From the NCBI GenBank assembly GCA_902363255.1, contig CABIZO010000003.1, forward strand, positions 124,001 to 188,000: a stretch of DNA of 64,000 nucleotides, given 5' to 3'. The translations under genes and the position numbers were made by a program. The notes beneath the pieces are model-generated. The model did not search any database. It was not told where the DNA came from and saw only the letters and a program-made list of their open reading frames with translations. The first letter of the stretch is position 1. Every line of letters begins with the position of its first letter. This document shows positions 24,975-34,281 of this stretch, one piece after another. Source of the DNA: Peptostreptococcaceae bacterium. GTDB lineage: Bacteria; Bacillota; Clostridia; Peptostreptococcales; Peptostreptococcaceae.

Positions 24975-25574
24975 TTGAAATTAATTGATATAAAGAATTA
25001 TATACAAAGCGTTTGCCAAAATATTTCAACTGTACTTGATGTTGATGTTACTGTAGTATCAAAAGATTTAGTAAGAATAGCTGGCACAGGAATTTTTAAA
25101 GATAGAATTGATGAAAAAATATCTGATAAATCTGCTTATTCTAATGTATTAATATCTGGGGAGTCTTATATTATTAATAAAGAAGTGGAACACAGTTGCA
25201 AGGGTTGTGTTCATCGTAACGACTGTAAGGAATTGGCTGATATTTGTACTCCAATTAAACTAGGCAACCATAATATAGGAATACTTGGTATAGCAGCTGT
25301 TACCGAAGAACAAAAAAACAAAATTTTATCTAAAGATCAAGAGTTATGCGAATTTATTAGCAGTATGTCCAACTTAATCTCTTATAAGTTAGATGAATTA
25401 TACAAAGAAGAAATTAGAACTGTTGAAGAATTAGAAAAACAAGAAATTGAAAAAGCCATAAAAAAATATGGAAATAATACACAAGGAATGAAACAAGTAG
25501 CTAAAGCTCTAGATATTGGTATAGCTACTTTGTACAGAAAAGTTAAAAAATACAATATTAATGCTGATGAATAA
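24975..25574 (+). CDS. Stand-alone sensor plus Fis-type helix-turn-helix regulator
   Basis: This 199-residue protein begins at a TTG (24975) with GGGAGG seven bases upstream. The N-terminal 150 residues look like the sensor domain of clostridial sigma-54-dependent activators. They include a Cys cluster (CKGCVHRNDCKELADIC) and the segment GNHNIGILGIAAVTEEQK. The C-terminal 45 residues are a Fis-type helix-turn-helix (GMKQVAKALDIGIATLYRKVKKY). The AAA+ domain that would lie between them in such activators is missing, so it cannot remodel sigma-54 polymerase and probably acts as a simple repressor or activator. It is divergent from cysK-cysE and should sense cysteine, sulfide or redox state through the cluster. 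That last step is inference. Confidence 0.78.
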   Translation: MKLIDIKNYIQSVCQNISTVLDVDVTVVSKDLVRIAGTGIFKDRIDEKISDKSAYSNVLISGESYIINKEVEHSCKGCVHRNDCKELADICTPIKLGNHNIGILGIAAVTEEQKNKILSKDQELCEFISSMSNLISYKLDELYKEEIRTVEELEKQEIEKAIKKYGNNTQGMKQVAKALDIGIATLYRKVKKYNINADE

Positions 25575-25598
25575 TTTCATTTTTATTAGAGTATCAAG

Positions 25599-25640
25599 AA
25601 ACTGTAGAATTGCTAATTTAATGCAAAACTACAGTTTTTT
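25599..25640 (+). terminator. Rho-independent terminator of the Fis-type regulator
   Basis: The arms AAACTGTAG and CTACAGTTT are followed by T6 on the plus strand. Confidence 0.85.
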
Positions 25641-25756
25641 AATTTTCAAAAGTTATAATATTGCTAATCTACATATAATGTAATCTCATTGGAAATATTA
25701 AATAAGAAATTATATTTTTGATTAAAATACCCTTTTTTGAATTGGAGGTTTATTAT

Positions 25757-26434
25757 ATGAAAGAGATGCCAACAGCTATTGATGGAACTCTTCGAAAATC
25801 TTTTCTTCGTGTACCAGAAGTTATTAGAGAATGTAGCGGAATTAATGTTTTTGGTAAAAGAATTAAATCCTTAGTATATACAACAGATTTAGCTATAATA
25901 CGAAATGTAAATGCAGATGCAATTTTAGCTGTATATCCATTTACTCCACAACCAGTTATCACTCAAGCTTTACTTTTAGCCGCTGATATTCCCGTTTTTG
26001 CCGGCGTTGGTGGTGGCCTGACAAAAGGTCTTCGTTCTGTTATGCTTGGAACAAATGCAGAAATTCAAGGTGCTATTGGAGTTGTCGTCAATGCTCCTAC
26101 TTCTAATGAAACTCTAAAGAGCCTATCTGATGCACTAGATATCCCTGTAGTTGTTAGCGTAATTAGTGAAGATACTGATATAGCAGAGAGAATAAATGCA
26201 GGAGCCAGCATATTGAATGTATCAGCATCTAGAGATACACCAAGAATAGTTTCAAAAATAAGACAAGAATATCCTAAGTTTCCTATTATAGCAACAGGTG
26301 GTCCAACAGATGACACTATTAGAGAAACTATTAAAGCTGGTGCCAATGCCATAACTTGGACACCCCCAACTGTTCCACATCTATTTAAAGGCGTAATGAA
26401 TTCTTATAGAAACAATTTAGAGCATCATCATTAA
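25757..26434 (+). CDS. TIM-barrel protein, putative hydrolase of unknown substrate
   Basis: This 225-residue protein starts at the ATG at 25757 with GGAGG eight bases upstream. Strand-loop patterns typical of a TIM barrel are visible: ADAILAVYPFTPQP, PVFAGVGGGLTKG, IGVVVNAPTSNET, IPVVVSVISEDTD, ILNVSASRDTP, and a phosphate-binding end (IIATGGPTDDTIRETIKAGA) like that of ThiG or indole-glycerol-phosphate synthase. Similar proteins are usually annotated only as hydrolase in clostridia. It stands alone between terminator-bounded genes. The substrate is probably phosphorylated, but nothing more specific can be said. Confidence 0.7.
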   Translation: MKEMPTAIDGTLRKSFLRVPEVIRECSGINVFGKRIKSLVYTTDLAIIRNVNADAILAVYPFTPQPVITQALLLAADIPVFAGVGGGLTKGLRSVMLGTNAEIQGAIGVVVNAPTSNETLKSLSDALDIPVVVSVISEDTDIAERINAGASILNVSASRDTPRIVSKIRQEYPKFPIIATGGPTDDTIRETIKAGANAITWTPPTVPHLFKGVMNSYRNNLEHHH

Positions 26435-26570
26435 TATATATATTATTTAAGGGTAAGTTTGTTATAACTTACCTCTTCTTTAATTAAAATCCCATTTATT
26501 TTCATTAAATTTATGGTATTATAAAACAAGATATATTTAAAAACTTTAACTTTGTTCTAAGGAGGCAATT

Positions 26571-27017
26571 ATGAAAGATAAGTATATTGTATACTTTATA
26601 AGTAGAACAAAAGCAGAAATGATAAAATTTATAGATAATAAGCTAAAGAAAAATAATTTAGATGTTTTAATACCTAGCCACGGTAATATACTGACTGCTC
26701 TCTTTGAAAGTGATAGGCCTTTAACTATGAAGGAAATTTCAAAAAAAATTGGAAAAGATAAATCTACTGTTACTGCTTTAGTAAATAAATTAATTAATTT
26801 AGAATATCTCGAAAAAGAAAAATCTACTTCTGACAAAAGAGTAACTTATATAAAATTAACAGAAAATGCAAGAAACATAGAAGATAGATTTAATCACATA
26901 TCTTCTCAAGTTAGAGAAACTGCATATAGTAATTTTACAGAAGAAGAGAAACAAGAGTTTTTAAGATTATTAAAAAAGCTTAGTACAAATTTTAAAAATG
27001 CTAATAATTTAGATTAA
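26571..27017 (+). CDS. MarR family transcriptional regulator
   Basis: This 148-residue winged helix-turn-helix regulator has a recognition region LTMKEISKKIGKDKSTVTALVNKL and a wing with KEKSTSDKRVTYIKLT, the D-x-R signature of MarR. AAGGAGG precedes the ATG. It is convergent with the nitroreductase gene. No operator was identified. Target and ligand are unknown. Confidence 0.92.
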   Translation: MKDKYIVYFISRTKAEMIKFIDNKLKKNNLDVLIPSHGNILTALFESDRPLTMKEISKKIGKDKSTVTALVNKLINLEYLEKEKSTSDKRVTYIKLTENARNIEDRFNHISSQVRETAYSNFTEEEKQEFLRLLKKLSTNFKNANNLD

Positions 27018-27053
27018 AAAACTGTAGGCATCATATATACCTACAGTTTTTAA
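27018..27053. terminator. Bidirectional terminator
   Basis: The arms AAACTGTAGG and CCTACAGTTT lie between the MarR and nitroreductase genes. Confidence 0.88.
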
Positions 27054-27075
27054 TATTATATTTATTATTTATAAT

Positions 27076-27714
27076 TTAGTCTATAAAAGTAACTACTTCC
27101 TCTAGCGGTTTACGAGGTAGTTTTGCTGGAGTGTTATCTTCTGCCAAACCAACAGCTATCATAGACATTAATTCATAATTAGGCTTTTCAAATCCTATTA
27201 GTTCTTCTAACTCTTTCTTAGCATGAGTAGGTCCTGTCATATAACAGCTTCCATAACCCATCTCTGTTGCTGCAAGTAAAAAGTTTTCCACTGCTGCACC
27301 TATTGCTTGTGCTGCTGATTGAGGAGATACTAAAACGTCTAGTACTTCTTGTGGAGCACCATTTTCTTTTAATATCTTGTACTCTATCATATCGTAAGGC
27401 TTTGAATAAACCATTACAACTGCTGGAGCATTTTTGAATGCAGTATAATATTTTATAACACTCATGTGTATTTTTCTATCTTTTTCAGTCTTAGCTATTT
27501 CACCGATTTTTTCATGGCTTGCAGTTACTATTTCAGCCATTTTATTTATCAATTCTTTATTAGTTACCACAACGAAATTCCAATTTTGTTGATGTTTTGG
27601 TGATGGAGCTTCAGTTGCTGCTTCTAACATTTTTATTAAGTCTTCTCTTGGTACTTCTACGTCTTTAAATTTTCTAACACTTTTACGATTATATATCATG
27701 TCTAGGTTTGCCAT
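27076..27714 (-). CDS. Nitroreductase family protein
   Basis: This 212-residue FMN-dependent oxidoreductase has an N-terminal NRKSVRKF motif for FMN phosphate, SPKHQQNWNF in the second conserved block, and a C-terminal GYGSCYMTGP with cofactor contacts. It would use NAD(P)H to reduce nitro compounds, quinones or another acceptor. GGGAG precedes the ATG. Monocistronic; the physiological substrate is unknown. Confidence 0.92.
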   Translation of the reverse strand: MANLDMIYNRKSVRKFKDVEVPREDLIKMLEAATEAPSPKHQQNWNFVVVTNKELINKMAEIVTASHEKIGEIAKTEKDRKIHMSVIKYYTAFKNAPAVVMVYSKPYDMIEYKILKENGAPQEVLDVLVSPQSAAQAIGAAVENFLLAATEMGYGSCYMTGPTHAKKELEELIGFEKPNYELMSMIAVGLAEDNTPAKLPRKPLEEVVTFID

Positions 27715-27805
27715 TGTATTTCTCCCTTTATAATTTAATATGGTATCATCCCATACTTTATTTTATAATTTTAAAAATAACCTAAGGATAAAGTAATTAT
27801 ATCTA

Positions 27806-27836
27806 AAAAATAGTTTGTCGTCAAACTATTTTTTTC
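27806..27836 (-). terminator. Rho-independent terminator of the Trk operon
   Basis: The arms AAAAAATAGTTTG and CAAACTATTTTTT overlap the TrkH stop codon (TAG inside the stem). Confidence 0.88.
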
Positions 27837-29292
27837 TTCTCATATTATTAAAAATTTTAATAACAGCAATTATTATAACCCATATCTCCAAGCGTCCGAA
27901 CATCATTCCCAATATTTCTGTCCATAATATAATAGGAGGTGCCATAGATGATGTTATACCTATAGATAGACCAACAGTACCTAAAGCAGAAGCAAATTCA
28001 AATAAAGAGTCTTGAAGAGAGTAATTATTCAATAACATTATGGATACACCAATTACATATAAGACAATATACATAAATGCATAATTGGAGATATCCTTTC
28101 TATCACTATCTCTTATATATACTTTTCCTTCTGGCTTATATACATAATCCTCATTTACTAAGTGAGGTGATGTAAACTTTCTTTTTATATTCCAAATACA
28201 GTTTCTTAATAGTATATACACTCTATATAATTTCATTCCTCCTGCAGTGGATCCTGCTCCACCACCTATAATCATAAGTATTATCATAATAAATATGGCA
28301 AAACCATTCCAATCATTATAAGTTACCGTAGAAAATCCTGTAGTAGTTAATGCTGAAATTAGCTCAAACATGGATCTTCTAAGACCCATATAGGCACTTC
28401 CATATAATTGATTTAAAGAGAAGAATCCAACTAAAGGTATACATATACCTAAAATTAAAAACATAAATTTAATTTCTCCCAGTTGAAAAAATTTTTTTAA
28501 CTTACCTCTTATTAATAATAAATGAGCAGCAAAATTGGTTGTACCAAGTATCATTAATATAATAGTTACTAGCTCTATGGAAAAACTATTATATGCTCCT
28601 ATACTATCACTTCTTACTCCAAAACCTCCCGTTGATAAGGCTGCTATGGAGTGGTTTATAGCATCAAATACTGGCATTCCAAAAGCAGAATATAGTATTA
28701 CACCTGATACCACATAACCAGTATATATAGATAATATTAATCTTGATGATTTTAATAAATTAGGCAGCAAGCTATCCTGATGACCTTCACAATTATATAA
28801 ACTCATTCCAAATGTGGCAGAAAGAGCCGAAACCATTACAAGAACAATACCTACACCACCAAAGAAGTTCATTATACTTCTGTGCATTAAATAAATTTTA
28901 GGACAATTCTCCACATCTACTACAGAAAGTCCTGTAGTTGTCCATCCACTTACAGCTTCAAAAATACTTTGAGTAAAGTCTAACATATCACTTAAGTAAA
29001 AAGGCATGGCAGATATAAATATAGCTAATACCCATGTTAAAAATACTATTAAAGCATCATCTCCCACTGACAATTTTCTATTTTTATTAATGGGAATAAA
29101 TTTCTTAATAATTAATCCTAAGATTATAGAAAGTATTCCTGGAATTAAAAAGTATTTACCATAAATAAGTTCTTTAGGATATGCCATTAAAACTAATAAT
29201 GGTATTAAATTGATTATACCTATTATAACTAGAAAAATACCCAGATAAGGTATAATCACATTGTTTGATAATTTACTTCTCATCTTAGGCAC
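27826..29292 (-). CDS. trkH: Potassium uptake channel subunit TrkH/KtrB
   Basis: This 488-residue membrane protein of the SKT superfamily has four pore loops: SGWTTTGLS, STGGFGVR, TTTGFSTV and GTVGLSIG. Each bears the selectivity-filter Gly. Two helices precede the first repeat, the TrkH/KtrB arrangement. It forms a K+ (or Na+/K+) uptake channel gated by the cytoplasmic RCK protein encoded just upstream, with which it overlaps by eight bases. It is the last gene of the operon. Confidence 0.94.
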   Translation of the reverse strand: MPKMRSKLSNNVIIPYLGIFLVIIGIINLIPLLVLMAYPKELIYGKYFLIPGILSIILGLIIKKFIPINKNRKLSVGDDALIVFLTWVLAIFISAMPFYLSDMLDFTQSIFEAVSGWTTTGLSVVDVENCPKIYLMHRSIMNFFGGVGIVLVMVSALSATFGMSLYNCEGHQDSLLPNLLKSSRLILSIYTGYVVSGVILYSAFGMPVFDAINHSIAALSTGGFGVRSDSIGAYNSFSIELVTIILMILGTTNFAAHLLLIRGKLKKFFQLGEIKFMFLILGICIPLVGFFSLNQLYGSAYMGLRRSMFELISALTTTGFSTVTYNDWNGFAIFIMIILMIIGGGAGSTAGGMKLYRVYILLRNCIWNIKRKFTSPHLVNEDYVYKPEGKVYIRDSDRKDISNYAFMYIVLYVIGVSIMLLNNYSLQDSLFEFASALGTVGLSIGITSSMAPPIILWTEILGMMFGRLEIWVIIIAVIKIFNNMRRKK

Positions 29293-29947
29293 CTCTAACT
29301 ATATTATTTAAGATTTTATTTTGTATGTCAGGAAGTGATAATATAATAATCTTATCAAGAGGTAATATTTTTGTATTACCATTTGGGATTATACTTTCTT
29401 TATCTCTAATAATACATCCTATTATGGCATCTTGTGAGAACTCTATATCTTTTATTAATTTATTGCTTATATAGTACTCATCCTTTACCACTACTTCAAT
29501 TATGGAAATAGATCCATCTTCAATAGGCATAAAGTTATGAATTTCATTTACTGTTGTAATTTGTTCAATCATCTCAGCCACAACATAGGTCGCACTTATA
29601 GCTGTATCTATACCTAATATTTTGAAAACTTCCACATTTTTAGGATTACTAACTGTAGCAAAAGCCCTTTTTATACCATATACTTTTTTTGCAAGTTGGC
29701 ATATAACTAAATTATCACTATCGCTCTCTGTCATTGCAATTACAATATCATTTTTGTGTATTCTTGCCTCTTCTAATATATAAGGCTTACTTCCATCACC
29801 ACAGATTACTGTCACATCATACTTTCTTGATATATTTTTGCAATAATCATAATCATCATGTATAAAAGTTATATTATGAGATTTATTACTTAATGACTTT
29901 AATAAATATTCTGTTGTACCTCTTCCACCAACTATTAAAATATTCAT
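29285..29947 (-). CDS. trkA: TrkA/KtrA RCK protein
   Basis: This 220-residue RCK protein starts at the ATG at 29947 (GGAGG eight bases upstream; an earlier TTG overlaps that site). The N-terminal Rossmann domain binds nucleotide (ILIVGGRGTTEYLLKSL, VICGDGSKPYILEEA). A TrkA-C domain follows from about residue 135 (IIEVVVKDEYYISNKLIKDI). It gates TrkH in response to ATP/ADP, NAD(H) or c-di-AMP; which one cannot be read here. The first glycine loop is GGRGTT rather than the usual GxGxxG, so nucleotide preference may differ. Confidence 0.9.
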   Translation of the reverse strand: MNILIVGGRGTTEYLLKSLSNKSHNITFIHDDYDYCKNISRKYDVTVICGDGSKPYILEEARIHKNDIVIAMTESDSDNLVICQLAKKVYGIKRAFATVSNPKNVEVFKILGIDTAISATYVVAEMIEQITTVNEIHNFMPIEDGSISIIEVVVKDEYYISNKLIKDIEFSQDAIIGCIIRDKESIIPNGNTKILPLDKIIILSLPDIQNKILNNIVRGA

Positions 29948-29972
29948 TTTTGTTTCCTCCAATAACTAATTT

Positions 29973-30419
29973 TTATATTATTTTTCTGTCTTGTATATAT
30001 TGTGTTTTCATTTTTTCAAGTAGTTTTTCAAACTCATTTATAGTTAATTTTGTTGGATAAATTATATTTATATCAAAATCTTTATAAACAATTTCTTTTT
30101 CCGTATCGTATAGTCGGCTCACAACATTTTCCACATTGAAAATTTCCTTACCAATTTCAGAAATCATTATATTTGTATTATCATTATTTGTAGCACATAC
30201 TAAAGTATCTGCTTTTTTTATTCCAGCTTCTATTAAAACATCCACATCCGTAGCGTCTCCTTCTATTTTAAATCCACTGTAATCCCTTGATATTTTTCTG
30301 AAATTACTTTTATCTATATCGATAATAACTACTTCATAATCTTGTGATGATAGTATTGATGCAATATTAGCACCAAATCTACTACATCCAGCAATTATTA
30401 TATAATTATTTCTTTTCAT
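29973..30419 (-). CDS. Second RCK protein, TrkA-N domain only
   Basis: This 148-residue protein is a single RCK_N Rossmann domain (YIIIAGCSRFGANIASIL, VVIIDIDKSN, KIEGDATDVDVLIEAGIKKAD) with a short helical tail and no TrkA-C domain. It lies 25 bases upstream of trkA, so it is first in the Trk operon. Tandem RCK genes can build hetero-octameric gating rings or regulate each other. It is transcribed after the KdpE-like regulator gene, from which it is separated by a terminator. Confidence 0.85.
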   Translation of the reverse strand: MKRNNYIIIAGCSRFGANIASILSSQDYEVVIIDIDKSNFRKISRDYSGFKIEGDATDVDVLIEAGIKKADTLVCATNNDNTNIMISEIGKEIFNVENVVSRLYDTEKEIVYKDFDINIIYPTKLTINEFEKLLEKMKTQYIQDRKII

Positions 30420-30563
30420 CTTCTTTATCTCCTAATCTTTATTTTTATAATGACTATATTCTAACAAATAGCTCATAAATTTAGTATTAAGATATAAGTA
30501 ATGATATAAAGATTTTGTTAAGATTTTTATATGAAATTTATTTTGTACCTAAAATTGGACATA

Positions 30564-30589
30564 AAAAAAGAAGCCTTCAGCTTCTTTTA
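30564..30589 (-). terminator. Rho-independent terminator of the KdpDE-like operon
   Basis: The hairpin AAAAAGAAGC-cttca-GCTTCTTTT overlaps the stop of the response regulator gene, with T-rich flanks on the minus strand. Confidence 0.85.
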
Positions 30590-31288
30590 TTCATCTACAA
30601 GACGATACCCAATTCCCATTTCTGTTATTATATATTCTGGCTGGGCTGGATCCTTTTCAATTTTTCTTCTTATACTTGCCATAAACACTCTTAAAGACTG
30701 CGTTTCATTTTCTAAATAACTTCCCCAAATCTCTTTTATTATAAACTTATGTGTTAAAACTCTTCCGCTGTATTTGCTCATAAGTACTATTATTTTATAT
30801 TCAATAGGTGTAAGATGAATGTTCTCCCCTCTTACAGATACTTTTCGCTTTTCATAGTCTATTTCTAAATCTCTTAACTTAAATACTGACTGTTCTTCAA
30901 AAAAATTATTATTTACAGTATTCATATTTCTAAGACCTACTCTAACTCTCGCCAATAATTCTGAAATACTGAAAGGCTTTGTTAAGTAATCATCAGCTCC
31001 CATATCTAAAGCCTCAACCTTATCACGTTCTCTTCCTCTAGCTGATACTACTATTATTTTTGCCTTTGTATTTTCCCTAATTTGCTTAATAACATCTATA
31101 CCATCCATATCAGGTAATCCTAAATCAAGAATTATTATATCTGGGTTTGCAGAATATACTAGTGATATGGCATTACTTCCTAAATTTGTTTCTATACATT
31201 TATAATTTTGAGCTTCCAGAGACACTTTTATAAACTTATTTATAGGATTATCATCTTCTACAACTAAAATTAATGGTTTTATTTCCAT
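30587..31288 (-). CDS. kdpE: KdpE-like OmpR-family response regulator
   Basis: This 233-residue regulator has a receiver domain with acidic pocket VVEDDNP, phospho-acceptor in IILDLGLPDMDG and Lys in LTKPFSISEL, followed by a winged-helix DNA-binding domain (LTPIEYKIIVLMSKYSGRVLTHKFI). The order and sequence fit KdpE. Its ATG directly follows the TAA of the kinase gene. No kdpFABC genes are in the window; the adjacent Trk genes are the likely targets. Confidence 0.9.
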   Translation of the reverse strand: MEIKPLILVVEDDNPINKFIKVSLEAQNYKCIETNLGSNAISLVYSANPDIIILDLGLPDMDGIDVIKQIRENTKAKIIVVSARGRERDKVEALDMGADDYLTKPFSISELLARVRVGLRNMNTVNNNFFEEQSVFKLRDLEIDYEKRKVSVRGENIHLTPIEYKIIVLMSKYSGRVLTHKFIIKEIWGSYLENETQSLRVFMASIRRKIEKDPAQPEYIITEMGIGYRLVDE

Positions 31289-32800
31289 TTATACCTCCTC
31301 TTCTAAAGGTATGGAAAAGCTAAATGTCGCTCCTCCTAACTCATTATTAAATACTTTAATTTTTCCTCCATGTGCTTCTACAATGGATTTGCATATGGCA
31401 AGTCCTAAGCCAACGCCTCTTTGTTCATTATCTAATCCTCTATTTTTTGTGAAAAATCTTTGGAAAATACTATCTAAATCTTCTTTCAAGATACCATTTC
31501 CATTATCTTTTACTTGAAATACTACCTTATCATCTTCCTTTTCTATAATAACTTGTATTTCACATCCTTTAGGCGTGTATCTTACACCATTTTGAATTAA
31601 ATTTACTAATACTTGTTCTATAAGTAAGCCATCCATATTTATTAATATAATTTCATCAGGTAAAAATAATTTAATTTCATGGTCATTAGAATATTTTTTC
31701 ACTTTAGATATAGCCCCTACAACTACTTCATCTAAAACTTCCATACTCTTATTAATTTTTAATCGACCTTCATCTATTCTGGTCATGCTAAGTATGTTTT
31801 CAAAAGACTGACTAAGCCATACTGTATCATCATAAATGTTTTTAAGTAAATCTTTCTTAATATTTGTCTCTAGTAAATCATAGTTATCCATTATAGTAGA
31901 AACTGAACCTAATATACTAGTAAGTGGTGTTCTTAAATCATGAGAAATAGACCTCAATAAATTTCCTCTAAGTCTTTCACTTTCTGCTTCTAAATTTACC
32001 AATCTATTTTGTTCATACAATTCTTCTCTTTGTATAGCAAGGGCAAGTTGTGCACATATTGATTGTAGCAACATACTCTCACTACTTTCAATAGTTGATT
32101 GTTCATCATAATATACACCTGCTACACCTATGACCTTTTCATCATTTTTAATAGGATAATAAGATGAATTCCATTCATTATGATAGGCTGTACCTTTACC
32201 TACTGCTACACCTTTTTCATAAGTATAACTTATTGCCTTTTCATCCAACTTACTAGAAAAAGTATATTTTGATTCATTATTCTTAAGACTATAAATATAT
32301 CTTTCTTTATCATCCTTCATAAGAATTATAATATCTTTTTTTAGAATTTCTACCAAACTTTCACCAGAAAAATCTAATACTTGCTTTTTATTTCTTGCAC
32401 TAAGAAGTTTTATATTGCTTTTATACAGTTCTTCTATAGTTTTTTCTCTTAATCTACAAATATTGGCCTCTTTTTTTTCTCTAGAGGTTAATGTACTAGT
32501 AATTAAAGCTGTTATTAGCATTATTAAAAATGTCACTGGATAATCTGCTCTATAAGCTATTAATGTATAATATGGTTCTGTAAAAAAGAAATTAAAAGAA
32601 AGTACACTTATTATGGAAGCAAGTATTCCATACAAATATCCATTTGTAACACTAGACGTAAATAATACACCTAGAATATAAACTAAAATGATTGTTGCTT
32701 CATTTAAATTTATATACTGAAATATAATAGATATAATGATACTTAATATCATAATAAATATAGTTTTAAAAAAATCAGCTTTATATGCTTCGTGTTTCAT
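31289..32800 (-). CDS. kdpD: KdpD-like sensor histidine kinase lacking the N-terminal KdpD and USP domains
   Basis: This 503-residue kinase has a DUF4118 four-helix membrane domain (about residues 12-105; FNFFFTEPYYTL is the family signature). A GAF-like region to about 260 is followed by a HisKA domain with phospho-His in SISHDLRTPLTSI and an ATPase domain (NLIQNGVRYTP, VKDNGNGI, GVGLGLAICKSI). Full-length KdpD has a further N-terminal KdpD/USP part of about 370 residues, which is absent. The protein therefore keeps the membrane and kinase half and probably senses K+ or osmotic state differently. Confidence 0.9.
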   Translation of the reverse strand: MKHEAYKADFFKTIFIMILSIIISIIFQYINLNEATIILVYILGVLFTSSVTNGYLYGILASIISVLSFNFFFTEPYYTLIAYRADYPVTFLIMLITALITSTLTSREKKEANICRLREKTIEELYKSNIKLLSARNKKQVLDFSGESLVEILKKDIIILMKDDKERYIYSLKNNESKYTFSSKLDEKAISYTYEKGVAVGKGTAYHNEWNSSYYPIKNDEKVIGVAGVYYDEQSTIESSESMLLQSICAQLALAIQREELYEQNRLVNLEAESERLRGNLLRSISHDLRTPLTSILGSVSTIMDNYDLLETNIKKDLLKNIYDDTVWLSQSFENILSMTRIDEGRLKINKSMEVLDEVVVGAISKVKKYSNDHEIKLFLPDEIILINMDGLLIEQVLVNLIQNGVRYTPKGCEIQVIIEKEDDKVVFQVKDNGNGILKEDLDSIFQRFFTKNRGLDNEQRGVGLGLAICKSIVEAHGGKIKVFNNELGGATFSFSIPLEEEV

Positions 32801-32870
32801 AGAATTTTCCTCATATTAATATTTTTATATTATTTTTTTATTATAAATCATTTTGACATAAATTGCCCTA

Positions 32871-33191
32871 TCAACTTATTTCTTCTCCATAATCAATATA
32901 TTTATTACTACATATATATCTAAAACCTCCTAATCTTTCAAGATTTTTTCTTGGTGCTATAAGTGTAGGCTCTAAATCACATGCAGCTCTGTAGTGTTTT
33001 CTAGCTCTGTTAAAGTCAGCTTTCTTTTCATAATATATACCTAACAAATTGTGAATTTTTCCAGATGATAAATCTTCAACCATCACATCTTTGATATGAT
33101 TAATTGCTGAATCATAATCATCTATTTTTAAATAGTAAATTATTTTATTAATTTTATTATCAATACTATTTTTTTCACATACCTCAAGCAT
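32871..33191 (-). CDS. Small tetratricopeptide protein
   Basis: This 106-residue protein contains roughly two TPR units (YDSAINHIKDVMVEDLSSGK, then HNLLGIYYEKKADFNRARKHYRAACDLEP). It starts just upstream of the KdpD-like gene (70 bases) on the same strand and probably shares its promoter. TPRs mediate protein contact, so a partner of the kinase is conceivable but not shown by the sequence. The upstream region is short and AT-rich, with no clear operator. Confidence 0.75.
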   Translation of the reverse strand: MLEVCEKNSIDNKINKIIYYLKIDDYDSAINHIKDVMVEDLSSGKIHNLLGIYYEKKADFNRARKHYRAACDLEPTLIAPRKNLERLGGFRYICSNKYIDYGEEIS

Positions 33192-33299
33192 TTAACTCAA
33201 CTCCTGTTATTTAATATAATTCTATTATATTTAGATTCCAGTTAAGTTCATATTAAGTTTTTTATAATCATATAAAGATTTTGTGAAGATATTAATATA

Positions 33300-33330
33300 A
33301 AAAACAGCAATAATTAAATTGCTGTTTTTT
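33300..33330 (-). terminator. Rho-independent terminator of the yitT-like gene
   Basis: The hairpin AAAACAGCAAT-aatta-AATTGCTGTTTT lies just after the stop of the gene ending at 33334. Confidence 0.88.
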
Positions 33331-33333
33331 CAT

Positions 33334-34185
33334 CTATAATCTTTTCTCCTTAAATCCTCCACCTTTTACTTCATCAATATTATTAATTGATACGAAAGCA
33401 TCCTTATCTTCTTTGTAAATAATCTCTTTTATCTTTGCAACTTGACTAGTTGAAACTACACAATATATCATTTTCTTTTTAACCTTTGTATAAGCACCTT
33501 CTGCATCTAAAAAAGTAACACCTTTACCTGTAGCAGACATTATATTAGTAGCAATTTCATTATATTTTTCAGATATTAGTAAAATTAACTTTTGTTTATT
33601 AAAGCAGTCTTTAGCTTGTTCTATAAAGATTGAAGTTAAATACATGGATATTAAAGTATACATAGCTCTTAATCCTCCAAATAGTATGCCTCCTAAGCAA
33701 ATAATAAAGAAGTTAATTACTAGAGATGCGTTTTTTATGGATATATCACATTTAAGTTTAAGAGTAGCCATGACAATATCTAAGCCTCCAACAGATGAAT
33801 TTGCTTTAAATATTAACCCTACTCCTACTCCTACTAAGATACCTCCAAAAATACTTTGTATCATTAAGTCATCAATAATTATATACTTATATAAATTTTC
33901 TGATATCCCCAAAGCTACAGAATAAATAAACATGTTTATAATGCTTGAGTAAAAAAACTCCTTATCAACATATTTTTTACAAATTAAGAATATAGGAATA
34001 TTCATTAATAATATAACTAATCCTTGGTTTACTCCAAATATCTTATTTAATATAACAACAATACCTGCAAGACCACTACTAAGTAAATCTGCTGGCGCCA
34101 AAAATCCATTAATACCAATAGCTGATATTATAATACCAATAATAATTAATAATTGCTTTCCTACCTTGCTTTCAAGAAAATCCAT
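33334..34185 (-). CDS. YitT family membrane protein
   Basis: This 283-residue protein has an N-terminal membrane part of five or six helices (DUF161; GINGFLAPADLLSSGLAGI, FGVNQGLVILLMNIP, KANSSVGGLDIVMA). A C-terminal cytoplasmic DUF2179 domain follows (KGVTFLDAEGAYTKVKKKMIYCVV). The family is widespread in Gram-positives and uncharacterised; substrate unknown. GGGAGGAGG precedes the ATG. Monocistronic. Confidence 0.9.
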   Translation of the reverse strand: MDFLESKVGKQLLIIIGIIISAIGINGFLAPADLLSSGLAGIVVILNKIFGVNQGLVILLMNIPIFLICKKYVDKEFFYSSIINMFIYSVALGISENLYKYIIIDDLMIQSIFGGILVGVGVGLIFKANSSVGGLDIVMATLKLKCDISIKNASLVINFFIICLGGILFGGLRAMYTLISMYLTSIFIEQAKDCFNKQKLILLISEKYNEIATNIMSATGKGVTFLDAEGAYTKVKKKMIYCVVSTSQVAKIKEIIYKEDKDAFVSINNIDEVKGGGFKEKRL

Positions 34186-34281
34186 ATACTTCCTCCTCCC
34201 TTTTTACATATATATTCAATATAATTCTAGCTAAGTTCTTTTAATATAGGTTAAGAATTTTATAAAAGGATTTTTTTGTAT

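Noticed and set aside
31289..33191. Full KdpD split over two genes
   Set aside because: The upstream gene is a TPR protein and shows no KdpD or USP motifs, so the N-terminal half of KdpD is absent and not split off.
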